DNA of 64,000 nucleotides from assembly GCA_045587545.1 (NCBI GenBank), contig JAZNCN010000001.1, positions 23,285-87,284 on the forward strand. Reading direction: 5' to 3'. This DNA comes from Caccoplasma_A sp045587545. Its GTDB lineage: Bacteria > Bacteroidota > Bacteroidia > Bacteroidales > G3-4614. Both the position numbers and the translations under genes were made by a program. The notes below the pieces were generated by a model that was given only the letters and a program-made list of their open reading frames with translations, ran no database searches and was not told where the DNA came from. Positions 18,858-28,396 of this stretch are shown here, piece after piece (positions within the stretch are counted from its first letter, which is position 1; each line of letters starts with the position of its first letter).

Positions 18858-21257
18858 ATGTCAAGGAAGAAAACATTATCCGAAAATAAATCATTTTTTA
18901 AAAGAGTGATAGATTTTATGACAAAAGATAGCATTAAAGTATCTTTTGGAATAATATTAGGATTCTTTTCAATATATTTGTTTATTAGTCTTATCTCATT
19001 TTTAATATCTGGCAATGCCGATCAAAGTATTATTGATGCAACAAATTCAGACTTAGAAAGCATAAAAAATGAGGGGGGCTCTTTAGGTGTAAAATTATCA
19101 GACACTTTAATAAACAGATGGATTGGTATTTCTGTATTTTTATTTTGCCCCCTGCTATTACTCTGTAGCATAAAATGTATTGGAAAGGGAGATAAAAAAA
19201 TCAATGTTAACCTTACAAAACTATTCATATATACTTGTTGTTGTGCTATTATCATCTCTTTAACTTTAGGATTTTTATTTATTGACGGATATAAAGACTC
19301 TTCGATATATTTAGGAGGAATGCACGGATATTATCTTTCTAACTTATTAGAAACAAATATAGGTTGGAGCGGTACGTTACTTTTAATTATAGCTCTTATT
19401 TTAATCCTCCTTGTATGTGCATTCAGTGCAACTTCTGATATTATTAGAAATATCTTTAGTTTTGATTTCCTTAAAAAGAAAACAACTACTGAGGAGAGTA
19501 ATAAATCCTTCCCATTAACAAAAAATGAGAGCGACTCAAATGAAAGTAGTTTTACATTTGCCACTGAAAACGAGGAGGAGAATAACAACAATTACGATAT
19601 TGACATTATAGAAACAGATATTGATATTAATGAAGACAATAATAACCAAACAGTAGAAAATACTATTGATAACAACATTGATGATGTTGAGTTTACTGTA
19701 AACGTTGGCAAACAAGAAGAATTAACCAAAAAGAATATAGCAGACTTAGGCGAATACGACCCAAAACTTGATTTAGCTCATTACAAAATGCCCTCATTTG
19801 ATTTACTTAACAAATTAGATGAGAAAGATTTACCTATTGATAACAACGAACAAAATGCCAACAAACAACGCATTATTGAAACTCTTGGAAATTACGGCAT
19901 TAAAATATCTTCAATAAGCGCAACAGTAGGGCCTACTGTTACTTTATATGAGATTGTTCCTGAAGCAGGTGTAAGAATTTCAAAAATAAGAAATCTTGAA
20001 GATGATATTGCATTAAGTTTATCGGCATTAGGTATAAGAATCATTGCCCCAATACCCGGAAAAGGAACTATTGGTATTGAAGTACCAAATAAAGATGCAA
20101 AGATTGTATCGATGCACTCTGTAATTGCTTCACGCAAATTTCAAGAGAGTAAATATGAACTGCCTGTCGCATTAGGAAAAACCATCTCAAACGAGGTATT
20201 CATGATTGACCTTGCAAAGATGCCACACGTATTGGTTGCAGGAGCAACAGGTCAAGGAAAATCAGTTGGACTAAATGCAATAATAACATCGTTATTATAT
20301 AAAAAACACCCATCGCAATTAAAATTGGTTCTTATTGATCCAAAAAAGGTTGAGTTCAATATATATTCTGATATTGAGAAACACTTTCTCGCTAAAAATC
20401 CCGAATCAGAAGATGCCATTATCACAGATATCCCTAAAGTTGTAAATACTCTAAAATCTCTTACAAAAGAGATGGATAACAGGTATACGCTTCTACAAAA
20501 GGCTCATGCTCGCAACATTAAAGAGTATAATGCAAAATTCATATCACGTCAATTATCTCCACTGAACGGACACTACTATATGCCTTATATAGTTGTTATT
20601 GTTGATGAGTTTGGCGATTTAATTATGACAGCAGGAAAAGAGGTTGAACTTCCCATTGCACGTATTGCTCAATTAGCTCGTGCCGTAGGCATTCACATGA
20701 TTATAGCAACCCAACGTCCATCAACAAATATTATAACAGGAGTAATTAAAGCAAACTTCCCTGCTCGTATAGCCTTTAAGGTATCGGCAATGGTTGACTC
20801 TCGTACAATTTTAGATTGTCCGGGTGCAAATCAACTAATTGGTAGAGGAGATATGCTATTCTCTCAAGGTAGCGAATTGGTTCGTGTTCAATGTGCCTTT
20901 GTTGATACTCCTGAAGTTGAGGATATTTGTAGTTTTATTGGAGATCAACAAGGGTATCCAGAAGCTTATGAGCTACCGGAATATAACGAAGAGAGCTCTG
21001 ATAGTAGTGCAAATGATGTAAACCTTAAAGATAGAGATGAACTTTTTGAAGAGGCTGCTCGTCTTGTCGTTTCAGAACAACAAGGTTCAACCTCTCTAAT
21101 TCAAAGAAAATTCTCATTAGGATATAACAGAGCCGGTAGAATTATGGATCAGCTTGAAGCTGCCGGTATCGTAGGTCCAAGTAAAGGCAGTAAACCTCGT
21201 GATGTCCTCATGATGGACCTTATGGCTCTTGATAATTTGCTTGACAATTTAAATTAA
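18858..21257 (+). CDS. ftsK: DNA translocase FtsK
   Basis: A 799-aa septal DNA pump that clears chromosomes through the closing septum. Four N-terminal membrane helices lie within residues 1-190, followed by an acidic Asn/Asp-rich linker (about 195-295) and the alpha/beta motor. Walker A is VAGATGQGKSVGLNA (about 460) and Walker B is YIVVIVDEFGDLIM. IARIAQLARAVGIHMIIATQRPS is a family signature. The C-terminal gamma winged helix, which reads KOPS sites, is present (SLIQRKFSLGYNRAGRIMDQ). The lolA-like gene begins one base after its stop; ftsK-lolA order is also found in E. coli. Confidence 0.96.
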   Translation: MSRKKTLSENKSFFKRVIDFMTKDSIKVSFGIILGFFSIYLFISLISFLISGNADQSIIDATNSDLESIKNEGGSLGVKLSDTLINRWIGISVFLFCPLLLLCSIKCIGKGDKKINVNLTKLFIYTCCCAIIISLTLGFLFIDGYKDSSIYLGGMHGYYLSNLLETNIGWSGTLLLIIALILILLVCAFSATSDIIRNIFSFDFLKKKTTTEESNKSFPLTKNESDSNESSFTFATENEEENNNNYDIDIIETDIDINEDNNNQTVENTIDNNIDDVEFTVNVGKQEELTKKNIADLGEYDPKLDLAHYKMPSFDLLNKLDEKDLPIDNNEQNANKQRIIETLGNYGIKISSISATVGPTVTLYEIVPEAGVRISKIRNLEDDIALSLSALGIRIIAPIPGKGTIGIEVPNKDAKIVSMHSVIASRKFQESKYELPVALGKTISNEVFMIDLAKMPHVLVAGATGQGKSVGLNAIITSLLYKKHPSQLKLVLIDPKKVEFNIYSDIEKHFLAKNPESEDAIITDIPKVVNTLKSLTKEMDNRYTLLQKAHARNIKEYNAKFISRQLSPLNGHYYMPYIVVIVDEFGDLIMTAGKEVELPIARIAQLARAVGIHMIIATQRPSTNIITGVIKANFPARIAFKVSAMVDSRTILDCPGANQLIGRGDMLFSQGSELVRVQCAFVDTPEVEDICSFIGDQQGYPEAYELPEYNEESSDSSANDVNLKDRDELFEEAARLVVSEQQGSTSLIQRKFSLGYNRAGRIMDQLEAAGIVGPSKGSKPRDVLMMDLMALDNLLDNLN

Positions 21258-21258
21258 G

Positions 21259-21888
21259 ATGAAACATATATTATTATTCATATCAATCATATTTTGGGGT
21301 ATTACAATAGCTCCTACATTTGCACAAGATAGATGCAACTCCATTTTAAACAAAGTGGTAACAGAATATGATAAATCAAACGGTATATCTGCCAAATTTG
21401 TTATTAATTCAATAACAAATGGTTATGAAACATCTATTTCGGGTAATATTCTATCAAAAGGAAATATGTTCTCTTTTACGACTGATGTTATGGAGTGCGG
21501 ATATGATGGAGAAACTTTATGGAGTTACATAAAATCTAATAATGAGATAAATCTCTCAAATCCCGATGAAGAGGAGATAATTAATATGAACCCCTATCTC
21601 ATTTTTAAGAATTATAACAAACGCTTCAACTGTTCATATGAGGGGAAAAAAGGGGTATCGGAAACACTATTGCTTACACCTAAAAACTCAAAAGATAATA
21701 TCAAAAGTGTAAAAGTTTCAATTAATAGTACAATGTTATTTCCATCTCGCATAGAGATTATAAATATTGATAAATCTCAAATTATAATAACCCTATCAGA
21801 TTATAATAGTCAGATAAATATAAAAGGAGATGAATTTGTCTTTGACGAAAATAGATATAAAGGTATTGAAATAATTGACTTAAGATAA
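21259..21888 (+). CDS. lolA: LolA-like outer-membrane lipoprotein carrier
   Basis: A 209-aa periplasmic protein with a signal peptide (MKHILLFISIIFWGITIAPTFAQ; cleavage near residue 23). The remainder reads as alternating beta strands (ISAKFVINSIT, SISGNILSKGNMFSFTTDVMECGYDGETLWSYI), the unclosed-barrel pattern of LolA that shuttles lipoproteins from the inner to the outer membrane. Its position directly after ftsK supports the call. Sequence identity to classical LolA is low, so the transport role is family-level inference. Confidence 0.82.
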   Translation: MKHILLFISIIFWGITIAPTFAQDRCNSILNKVVTEYDKSNGISAKFVINSITNGYETSISGNILSKGNMFSFTTDVMECGYDGETLWSYIKSNNEINLSNPDEEEIINMNPYLIFKNYNKRFNCSYEGKKGVSETLLLTPKNSKDNIKSVKVSINSTMLFPSRIEIINIDKSQIIITLSDYNSQINIKGDEFVFDENRYKGIEIIDLR

Positions 21889-21894
21889 TAGATT

Positions 21895-22833
21895 ATGGAA
21901 AGAATTAAATGTTTAATTATAGGCTCAGGTCCAGCCGGATATACTGCAGCTATATATGCAGGAAGAGCAAATCTTGCCCCTGTCGTTATTGAAGGTATTC
22001 AACCAGGTGGGCAACTTACAACAACAACCGATATTGAAAACTTCCCAGGCTACCCCGAAGGAATTTCAGGAAATGAAATGATGGACGACTTAAGAAAACA
22101 AGCTGAAAGATTTGGGGCAAACATAAGAACAGGGATTGTTACTGCTACAGATTTCTCAAATGCACCATATAAAGTTACCATAGATGGCGAGAATGATATA
22201 TTCGCAGATACTATAATTATTGCTACCGGAGCATCGGCCAAATATCTTGGTTTAGCAGATGAAATTAAATATAAGGGTCTTGGAGTATCAGCATGCGCTA
22301 CTTGCGATGGTTTCTTTTATCGCAGAAAGATTGTTGCAGTTGTAGGAGGTGGAGATACAGCCTGCGAAGAGGCTACATACCTGTCTAAATTGGCAAGTAA
22401 AGTATATATGATTGTTCGTAAAGATTATCTAAGAGCATCAGTAATTATGCAAGAGAGAGTCAAGAATAATCCTAAAATAGAGATACTTTTCAATACAGAG
22501 ACTGAAGGGCTGTTTGGTACCGATGCTGTTGAAGGGGCTCATCTAATAAGCAACAGAGGAAAAGAGAATGAAAACAGATTTGATATTGCTATTGATGGAT
22601 TTTTCCTTGGCATAGGGCATAAACCAAATACCGATGTATTTAAACCTACATTAGAGACTAATGATGAAGGTTACATAATTACAAAGAACGGCACAAGCGA
22701 AACAAACATTCCCGGAGTCTTTGCCGCAGGCGATGTAGCAGACACTCGTTACAGACAAGCAATTGTTGCTGCAGCAGGTGGTTGTAAAGCTGCTATGGAT
22801 GCCGAAAAATATATAACCGAAAACAATCTTTAA
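21895..22833 (+). CDS. trxB: Thioredoxin reductase
   Basis: A 312-aa flavoenzyme passing electrons from NADPH to thioredoxin. FAD-binding GSGPAGYTAAIYAGRA lies at about 10-25, the redox-active CATC in SACATCDGFFYRRK at about 134-137, NADPH-binding GGGDTACEEATYL at about 155, and the C-terminal FAD motif GVFAAGDVADTRYRQ. Length and domain order are normal for bacterial low-molecular-weight TrxB. Close spacing on both sides (6 and 12 bases) suggests an operon with lolA and the Crp/Fnr gene. Confidence 0.97.
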   Translation: MERIKCLIIGSGPAGYTAAIYAGRANLAPVVIEGIQPGGQLTTTTDIENFPGYPEGISGNEMMDDLRKQAERFGANIRTGIVTATDFSNAPYKVTIDGENDIFADTIIIATGASAKYLGLADEIKYKGLGVSACATCDGFFYRRKIVAVVGGGDTACEEATYLSKLASKVYMIVRKDYLRASVIMQERVKNNPKIEILFNTETEGLFGTDAVEGAHLISNRGKENENRFDIAIDGFFLGIGHKPNTDVFKPTLETNDEGYIITKNGTSETNIPGVFAAGDVADTRYRQAIVAAAGGCKAAMDAEKYITENNL

Positions 22834-22845
22834 TATATAGTAACC

Positions 22846-23547
22846 ATGGTGCGACAGACTCTAATTAAAAATGTTATAAAAGGAGAAATGGCTGAAATCT
22901 GGAACCTCTTTACCCAAGAGGAGAAGGAAGAGATGCTTGCTCATTTTGAGGTAAAATCGTTCAAGAAAAACAGCACCATATACAACGAAGGAGAGACATC
23001 AAAGTACTTGATGTGTCTTATACGCGGTAAAATAAAAATCACCAAAGAGGGTGTTGGAGGAAGATACCAAATTATCAGATTAGTAAGACCTCTTCAATAT
23101 TTTGGATTTCACGCATATTTTGCAAATATTCCACACACAGGCAATGCAATAACATTTGAATCGTCTGTTGTTGCTTTTCTTCCAATGAATATTCTTGAAA
23201 GATACATGTATAAGAATAGTAAGTTATCGCACTTCTTTGTAAAGCAAACAGCAAGTGAGTTACTGTATTCTGATAATATGATTGTTTCTCTGACTCAAAA
23301 ACACATAAGAGGAAGATTGGCAGAAGCATTATTTACATTAAAAGATTTTTTTGGTATAAATGACGAGGGATATATTGATGCTAAATTTTCAAGAGAAGAT
23401 CTTGCAAACTTATCAAATATGACAACTTCAAATGCCATACGTACACTTTCAGCATTTGCTAAAGAGAAGTTAATTGAGGTCAACGGCAGAAATATCAAAA
23501 TTACAGACGAAGACAAATTATCGAAAATAAGTAAATTCGGGTGGTAA
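22846..23547 (+). CDS. Crp/Fnr-family transcriptional regulator
   Basis: A 233-aa regulator. A cyclic-nucleotide-type beta-barrel spans about 20-130 (VKSFKKNSTIYNEGETSKYLMCLIRGKIKI), then a dimer helix and a Crp winged helix at about 160-228 (FSREDLANLSNMTTSNAIRTLSAFAKEKLI). No cysteine cluster for an Fe-S centre is evident and the cAMP-contact arginine pattern is not clear, so the signal is unknown. Lying 12 bases after trxB, a redox-linked role is possible. An alternative start at 22888 (Met of MAEIW) exists; the upstream ATG is kept because the helix before it looks coding. Confidence 0.88.
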   Translation: MVRQTLIKNVIKGEMAEIWNLFTQEEKEEMLAHFEVKSFKKNSTIYNEGETSKYLMCLIRGKIKITKEGVGGRYQIIRLVRPLQYFGFHAYFANIPHTGNAITFESSVVAFLPMNILERYMYKNSKLSHFFVKQTASELLYSDNMIVSLTQKHIRGRLAEALFTLKDFFGINDEGYIDAKFSREDLANLSNMTTSNAIRTLSAFAKEKLIEVNGRNIKITDEDKLSKISKFGW

Positions 23548-23553
23548 CATATT

Positions 23554-25476
23554 ATGAAAAGGATAGCAAAGATATACTCTCCAATAAAATTCTTAATAAC
23601 AGTTATTATTAATATATTGACGGCATATGTTATATTTGGCATATGTCGTTTGGTATTTTATTTATCCAACATTGAATACTTCCCCAATATCGGATTTCAA
23701 GAAGTTCTTCAAATATTAAAAGGCGGATTAGTTTTTGACACTGCAGGTATTATATATGTAAATATCCTATATATAGCATTAATGCTTATACCTTTACCAT
23801 GGAGAGATACTTTTAAATGGCAAAATATTTGCAAGTGGATTTTTGTTATCACAAATTCAATTGTAATAATTGTAAATTTTATTGATACCGTATATTTCAG
23901 ATATACAAATCGCAGGAGTACAGCTTCAGTATTTTCGGAGTTTAAAGGAGAGGATAATCTATTAAAAGTTTTTGGTACTGAGATAGTTCAAAACTGGCTA
24001 TTAGTTATTATTGCTATAGTATTAATATATGCAATATCTAAATTATATGTAAACCCTATTAAAGATAAGAGAAAGAAAAAAAAGAGACATTCAGTAAAAT
24101 ATATTATAGCATATTACACTTCATCGTTACTTATTTTTGTACTAACAATTCCTTTATGTATAGCAGGCATAAGAGGCGGATTTGCTCATTCAACACGTCC
24201 AATAACTATAGGTAATGCCAATCAATATGTAAACAGACCTATTGAAACAGCTATTGTTTTAAACACACCTTTCTCTATAATAAGAACCATAGGAAAGAAA
24301 GTGTATGAAAATCCTAATTACTTTAACAAGGACGAGTTAAATAAAATATATACACCCATACACTCTTCAACAGATAAAAAATTCAAAAAACTAAATGTTG
24401 TAGTTATAATTCTTGAAAGTTTTGGGCAAGAATACGTTGAATATGGATATGCTCCATTTCTAACATCATTACAAGAGAAGGGACTATATTTTAAAAATGC
24501 TTTCAGCAATGGAAGAAAATCAATTGACGGAATGCCCTCAGTTCTTAGTAGCATACCAATGTTTATTGAGCCATATTTTACAACCCACTATGCCAACAAT
24601 AATATTTCAAGTATTGCAAACGAACTGAACAAACAAGGTTATCACTCTGCGTTTTTTCATGGAGCTCCTAATGGAAGCATGGGATTTCAAGCATTTGCCA
24701 AAGCTACCGGGTGGAAAGAGTATTACGGAATGGACGAATATGCAAACAACGCAGACTTTGATGGCATGTGGGCAATATGGGACGAACCTTTTATGCAATT
24801 TTTTGCCGATAAATTATCAACGTTTAAAGAACCTTTTGTAGCTTCAATATTTACAGCATCTTCGCATCACCCATATAAAATACCCAAAGAGTATGAAGCA
24901 ATTTATACCGAAGAGGGCCACCCTATACACAAATGTATCAGATACACTGATAATGCATTAAAAAAATTCTTTGAAAAAGCACAAAAAGAGGAGTGGTTTA
25001 AAAATACTCTGTTTGTTATTACTGCCGATCACACAAATGCATCATCTCATAAAGAGTATATGACAGATGCAGGAGTTTTCAGAGTTCCAATAATATTCCT
25101 ATTCCCCAATAACGAATATCATGAATGTAGCAGTAAAGTAGCTCAACAGATTGATATAATGCCAACAATTCTCAACTATTTAAACTACCCTACTCCTTAT
25201 ATAGCTTTTGGAAAGAATTTATTAGATAACAAACCAAACAGCAATTGGGTTATAAATTACAATAATGGATTTTATCAATACTTTGAAGGTGATTATCTTC
25301 TTCAATTTGATGGAGAAAAGCCTTTTGCACTATACAACTACAATAGCGACAATCTATTAAAGGAGAACGTGCTGAACGAAATATCGGAACAAGACAATAT
25401 GCTCAATAGATGCAAAGCCATTATTCAAGAGTACATTGAAAGAATGACTAATGACAATCTGATTATAAACAAATAG
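23554..25476 (+). CDS. LTA-synthase-like membrane phosphotransferase (sulfatase fold)
   Basis: A 640-aa inner-membrane protein with about five N-terminal helices (to residue 220) and a large extracytoplasmic sulfatase-fold domain (about 285-600). Metal-site and nucleophile regions are VVVIILESFGQEYV and NGRKSIDGMPS; the expected nucleophile position after Lys is Ser rather than the Thr of LtaS. Later motifs are WAIWDEPFMQF, FTASSHHPYKIP and FVITADHTNASSH. The superfamily moves phosphoglycerol or phosphoethanolamine groups onto envelope polymers or lipids. In a Gram-negative host the acceptor may be a lipid or glycan. It follows the Crp/Fnr gene by 6 bases. Confidence 0.88.
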   Translation: MKRIAKIYSPIKFLITVIINILTAYVIFGICRLVFYLSNIEYFPNIGFQEVLQILKGGLVFDTAGIIYVNILYIALMLIPLPWRDTFKWQNICKWIFVITNSIVIIVNFIDTVYFRYTNRRSTASVFSEFKGEDNLLKVFGTEIVQNWLLVIIAIVLIYAISKLYVNPIKDKRKKKKRHSVKYIIAYYTSSLLIFVLTIPLCIAGIRGGFAHSTRPITIGNANQYVNRPIETAIVLNTPFSIIRTIGKKVYENPNYFNKDELNKIYTPIHSSTDKKFKKLNVVVIILESFGQEYVEYGYAPFLTSLQEKGLYFKNAFSNGRKSIDGMPSVLSSIPMFIEPYFTTHYANNNISSIANELNKQGYHSAFFHGAPNGSMGFQAFAKATGWKEYYGMDEYANNADFDGMWAIWDEPFMQFFADKLSTFKEPFVASIFTASSHHPYKIPKEYEAIYTEEGHPIHKCIRYTDNALKKFFEKAQKEEWFKNTLFVITADHTNASSHKEYMTDAGVFRVPIIFLFPNNEYHECSSKVAQQIDIMPTILNYLNYPTPYIAFGKNLLDNKPNSNWVINYNNGFYQYFEGDYLLQFDGEKPFALYNYNSDNLLKENVLNEISEQDNMLNRCKAIIQEYIERMTNDNLIINK

Positions 25477-25501
25477 ATTAAACCCTTTATATTCTACGAA
25501 A

Positions 25502-25535
25502 TAAGGCAGCTAAAACATAAGTTTTAACTGCCTTA
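25502..25535. terminator. Bidirectional terminator between convergent genes
   Basis: A perfect 8-bp outer stem (25502-25509 with 25528-25535, TAAGGCAG/CTGCCTTA) and 6-bp inner stem (TAAAAC/GTTTTA) with a 4-base loop lie in the 96-base gap between the LTA-synthase-like gene and lptB. A T-rich run follows on both strands. Confidence 0.75.
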
Positions 25536-25572
25536 ATCTTTAAGTTTCTATTTATCTTAATTGTAATAATTT

Positions 25573-26361
25573 TTACGTAAATTGTTTACGATGGAAAATA
25601 AAGTTTCTTCCCAAATATTTTTCTCTTACAATAGGGTCTGCTGCCAACTCTTCAGATGTTCCTTGAAACAAAATCTTTCCTTCAAATAGCAGATATGCCC
25701 TATCTGTAATACTTAAAGTTTCAGGAGCATTGTGGTCGGTTATAAGAATACCTATATTTTTCTCCTTTAGTTTATATACTATATATTGTATATCCTCAAC
25801 AGCAATAGGGTCAACTCCGGCAAAAGGCTCATCTAACATTATAAATTTAGGACCTATAGCCAAACAGCGTGCAATTTCGGTTCTGCGTCGTTCTCCTCCC
25901 GATAATTGGTCTCCAAGATTTTTTCTAACCTTCTCAAGACGGAATTCTGCAATCAACTCCTCCAATTTTTGATGTTGTTTTGCTTTATCCGGTTCAGCTA
26001 TCTGCAATATAGAATAGATGTTATCTTCAACACTCATCTTGCGAAAAACAGATGCTTCTTGTGCCAAATAACCTATTCCATGTTGCGCACGCTTATAAAC
26101 AGGGAACTTTGTGATTTCAAGGTCGTTCAAGAAAATTTTTCCTTCATTTGGTGTTACCAGGCCCGTAGTCATATAAAAAGTGGTTGTTTTACCGGCTCCG
26201 TTAGGCCCCAACAATCCTACAATCTCTCCTTGCTTTACATTTATTGACACATGATTGGCAACAATACGTTGTCCGTATTTTTTTACCAAACCTTCAGTTC
26301 GTAGCACCATTGTTTCTTCTTGAGGTGCCGTTTGTTGTATATTACTATCTGTTTGAGACAT
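25573..26361 (-). CDS. lptB: Lipopolysaccharide export ABC transporter ATPase LptB
   Basis: A 262-aa cytoplasmic ATPase energising LPS extraction from the inner membrane with LptFGC. Walker A is GPNGAGKTTTFY, the signature is LSGGERRRTEIARCL, Walker B is FIMLDEPFAGVDP and the switch His is in LITDHNAPETLSITDRAYLL. ITKFPVYKRAQHGIGYLAQEASVFRKMSV is diagnostic for LptB against other ABC ATPases. The reading frame extends to an ATG at 26394, but the ATG at 26361 (MSQTDS) is preferred: it has an A-rich leader, and conserved sequence begins only at MVLRTEGLVKKYG. lptFGC are not in the window. Confidence 0.95.
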   Translation of the reverse strand: MSQTDSNIQQTAPQEETMVLRTEGLVKKYGQRIVANHVSINVKQGEIVGLLGPNGAGKTTTFYMTTGLVTPNEGKIFLNDLEITKFPVYKRAQHGIGYLAQEASVFRKMSVEDNIYSILQIAEPDKAKQHQKLEELIAEFRLEKVRKNLGDQLSGGERRRTEIARCLAIGPKFIMLDEPFAGVDPIAVEDIQYIVYKLKEKNIGILITDHNAPETLSITDRAYLLFEGKILFQGTSEELAADPIVREKYLGRNFIFHRKQFT

Positions 26362-26574
26362 ATTATTTATTTTATCTTTTGCGAAATTAAACAAAATATG
26401 AATTATACGAAACAGAATTAATAGATTTATTTAAAAAAGAGTCTCTAAAATACGAACAAAAACCTGCTTTTATCCTTTATGATTTATTAGTTTCAATATT
26501 TTTACTAATTTTGCTGTAGCTATTCTAACAAAAAATCTTAACATTGATAATATTATTGCATATATAATAGCATA

Positions 26575-27336
26575 ATGAAACTTTTTAAAACTTTTATTTT
26601 TGATAATCTCGCCAAATTTGGCAGATATATTATGTTGTTGGGGAAAGTATTTACACGCCCTGACAAATGGAGTGTTTTTTTTAAAAGATATATAGATGAA
26701 GTTTATAAACTTGGTTTTGATTCAATTGCGATAGTATTCACCATATCAATATTTATAGGTGCTGTTATTGCTATTCAAACTCAAAAAAACATTACATCTC
26801 CTTTTATTCCTTCATATACCATTGGAATGTTAACAAGAGAGACCATATTATTGGAATTCTCATCAACCATTATGGCTCTTATATTAGCAGGTAAAGTAGG
26901 TTCAAGCATCTCTTCCGAAATAGGAACAATGAGAGTAACAGAACAAATTGATGCCTTAGAGATTATGGGAGTTAATTCGGCAAACTTCTTAATATTACCT
27001 AAAATAACTGCATTGGTTACATTTATCCCCGTTTTGGTTACCATTAGTATGGTTATGGGATTGTTGGGAGGATTTTTTGTTGGAGAGTTTACCGACATGT
27101 TCCCCTCATCTAAATATATATATGGATTGCAATCATATTTTCAAGAATTTTATGTTTGGTACTCAATTATAAAATCGTTATTCTTTGCTTTTGTAATATC
27201 AACAGTTGCTTCTTTTTATGGATATACGGTTAAAGGTGGAGCAACAGAAGTTGGCAAAGCCAGTACCGATGCTGTTGTAGTAAGCAGTGTTACTATCTTA
27301 TTATTAGATGTTCTTCTAACAAAAATTTTATTATAA
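26575..27336 (+). CDS. mlaE: MlaE-family ABC permease
   Basis: A 253-aa inner-membrane permease of the MlaE/YrbE family, with about five hydrophobic helices. The signature region GKVGSSISSEIGTMRVTEQIDALEIMGVNS (about 103-132) is typical. With MlaF and an MCE-domain MlaD it moves phospholipids between outer and inner membrane. The last base of its stop codon overlaps the first base of the mlaF start, giving a tightly coupled pair. No mlaD gene is present in the following 160 bases before tRNA-Cys. Confidence 0.95.
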   Translation: MKLFKTFIFDNLAKFGRYIMLLGKVFTRPDKWSVFFKRYIDEVYKLGFDSIAIVFTISIFIGAVIAIQTQKNITSPFIPSYTIGMLTRETILLEFSSTIMALILAGKVGSSISSEIGTMRVTEQIDALEIMGVNSANFLILPKITALVTFIPVLVTISMVMGLLGGFFVGEFTDMFPSSKYIYGLQSYFQEFYVWYSIIKSLFFAFVISTVASFYGYTVKGGATEVGKASTDAVVVSSVTILLLDVLLTKILL

Positions 27337-28100
27337 TGATTGAGGCTAAAAATATTATAAAGTCGTTTGAAGGAAAGGTTATTCTTCACAATATATCTGC
27401 AAAATTTTACGCAGGAAAAACTAATCTGATTATAGGCCAGAGCGGTTCTGGTAAAACCGTTCTAATGAAATCGTTGGTTGGCTTATTACGCCCCGATAGT
27501 GGCGAGATTTTATATGATGGCAGGGATTTTTTAAAATATAACTCGTCAGACATAAAAGATTTAAGAACTGAAATTGGAATGTTATTTCAAGGTTCAGCAT
27601 TGTTTGACTCAATGACAGTATTGGAGAATGTTATGTTTCCATTACTAATGTTTACCAAACAATCTTACGCCGAGCGTAAAAAACGTGCCGAATTTTGCTT
27701 GGAGAGGGTTAATTTGAAAGGTGCTGACAAACTTTTGCCTGCAGAGTTAAGTGGAGGAATGCAAAAACGTGCTGCCATTGCAAGAGCCATTGCCCTAAAC
27801 CCCAAATATCTGTTTTGCGACGAACCAAACTCAGGTATTGATCCCAAAACATCATTGGTAATTGATAAACTTATTCATGACATTACACACGAATATAACA
27901 TAACAACCATTATAAATACCCACGATATGAATTCTGTTATGGGTATTGGAGAAAATATTATTTTCTTGAACAGAGGTCATTTAAGTTGGGAGGGCACAAA
28001 AGAGGATATCTTCTCTTCGACCGACGAGGCATTTAACGAGTTTGTCTTTGCCTCAGACATAATGAAGGAGGTTAAAAATTACGTAAACCGAGACAAATAG
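27336..28100 (+). CDS. mlaF: MlaF-family ABC ATPase
   Basis: A 254-aa ATPase. Walker A is IGQSGSGKTVLMKSLVG (about 33-49), the Q-loop region is EIGMLFQGSALFDSMTV, the signature is LSGGMQKRAAIARAIAL, Walker B is YLFCDEPNSGIDP and the switch histidine is in IINTHDMNSVMGI. The GSALFDSMTVLENVMFP and LSGGM combination is characteristic of MlaF/YrbF. It energises lipid transport through the MlaE permease encoded just upstream. Confidence 0.95.
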   Translation: MIEAKNIIKSFEGKVILHNISAKFYAGKTNLIIGQSGSGKTVLMKSLVGLLRPDSGEILYDGRDFLKYNSSDIKDLRTEIGMLFQGSALFDSMTVLENVMFPLLMFTKQSYAERKKRAEFCLERVNLKGADKLLPAELSGGMQKRAAIARAIALNPKYLFCDEPNSGIDPKTSLVIDKLIHDITHEYNITTIINTHDMNSVMGIGENIIFLNRGHLSWEGTKEDIFSSTDEAFNEFVFASDIMKEVKNYVNRDK

Positions 28101-28202
28101 ATATATATCTTATTTACACAGCTTTATATTAGGCGAAATAATAAATCAGGCAATACAAAGTTGAATAAAATTCAAAATGTAGCAAATAATATGCAAAGAT
28201 TA

Positions 28203-28233
28203 TTTGTAAAAAAGTAAATTTTCACTATCTTTG
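28203..28233 (+). promoter_or_regulatory. Promoter of tRNA-Cys (TTTG / TATCTTTG)
   Basis: A complete Bacteroidetes promoter: -33 TTTG at 28203-28206, a 19-base spacer, and -7 TATCTTTG at 28226-28233. It is 26 bases before the mature tRNA. Confidence 0.75.
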
Positions 28234-28259
28234 CACTACCTTTGAAAAAAGGAAGGTTT

Positions 28260-28330
28260 GGTTCCTTGGCCGAGCGGTTAGGCACCGGTCTGCAAAACCG
28301 TTTACAGCAGTTCGAATCTGCTAGGAACCT
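28260..28330 (+). tRNA. tRNA-Cys, anticodon GCA
   Basis: A 71-base cloverleaf: acceptor stem GGTTCCT/AGGAACC (28260-28266 with 28323-28329), D stem GCC/GGC, anticodon loop CTGCAAA with anticodon GCA, T stem AGCAG/CTGCT and loop TTCGAAT. The discriminator base is T73, as expected for cysteine identity. CCA is not encoded. The outermost anticodon-stem pair appears to be a C-T mismatch. A perfect palindromic terminator follows immediately. Confidence 0.97.
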
Positions 28331-28331
28331 C

Positions 28332-28367
28332 AAAAAAAAGTTCTGAGAATTCTCAGAACTTTTTTTT
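28332..28367. terminator. Bidirectional terminator after tRNA-Cys
   Basis: A perfect 36-base palindrome made of eight A, GTTCTGAGAATTCTCAGAAC and eight T. It can end the tRNA transcript on the plus strand and the convergent TPR gene on the minus strand. Confidence 0.85.
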
Positions 28368-28396
28368 CGTGTATTATATGAAAATTTCTACACCTC

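Noticed and set aside
28260..28330. tRNA-Cys as the attachment site of the mobile element
   Set aside because: The tRNA is 25 kb from the integrase and is intact, with ordinary host genes in between.
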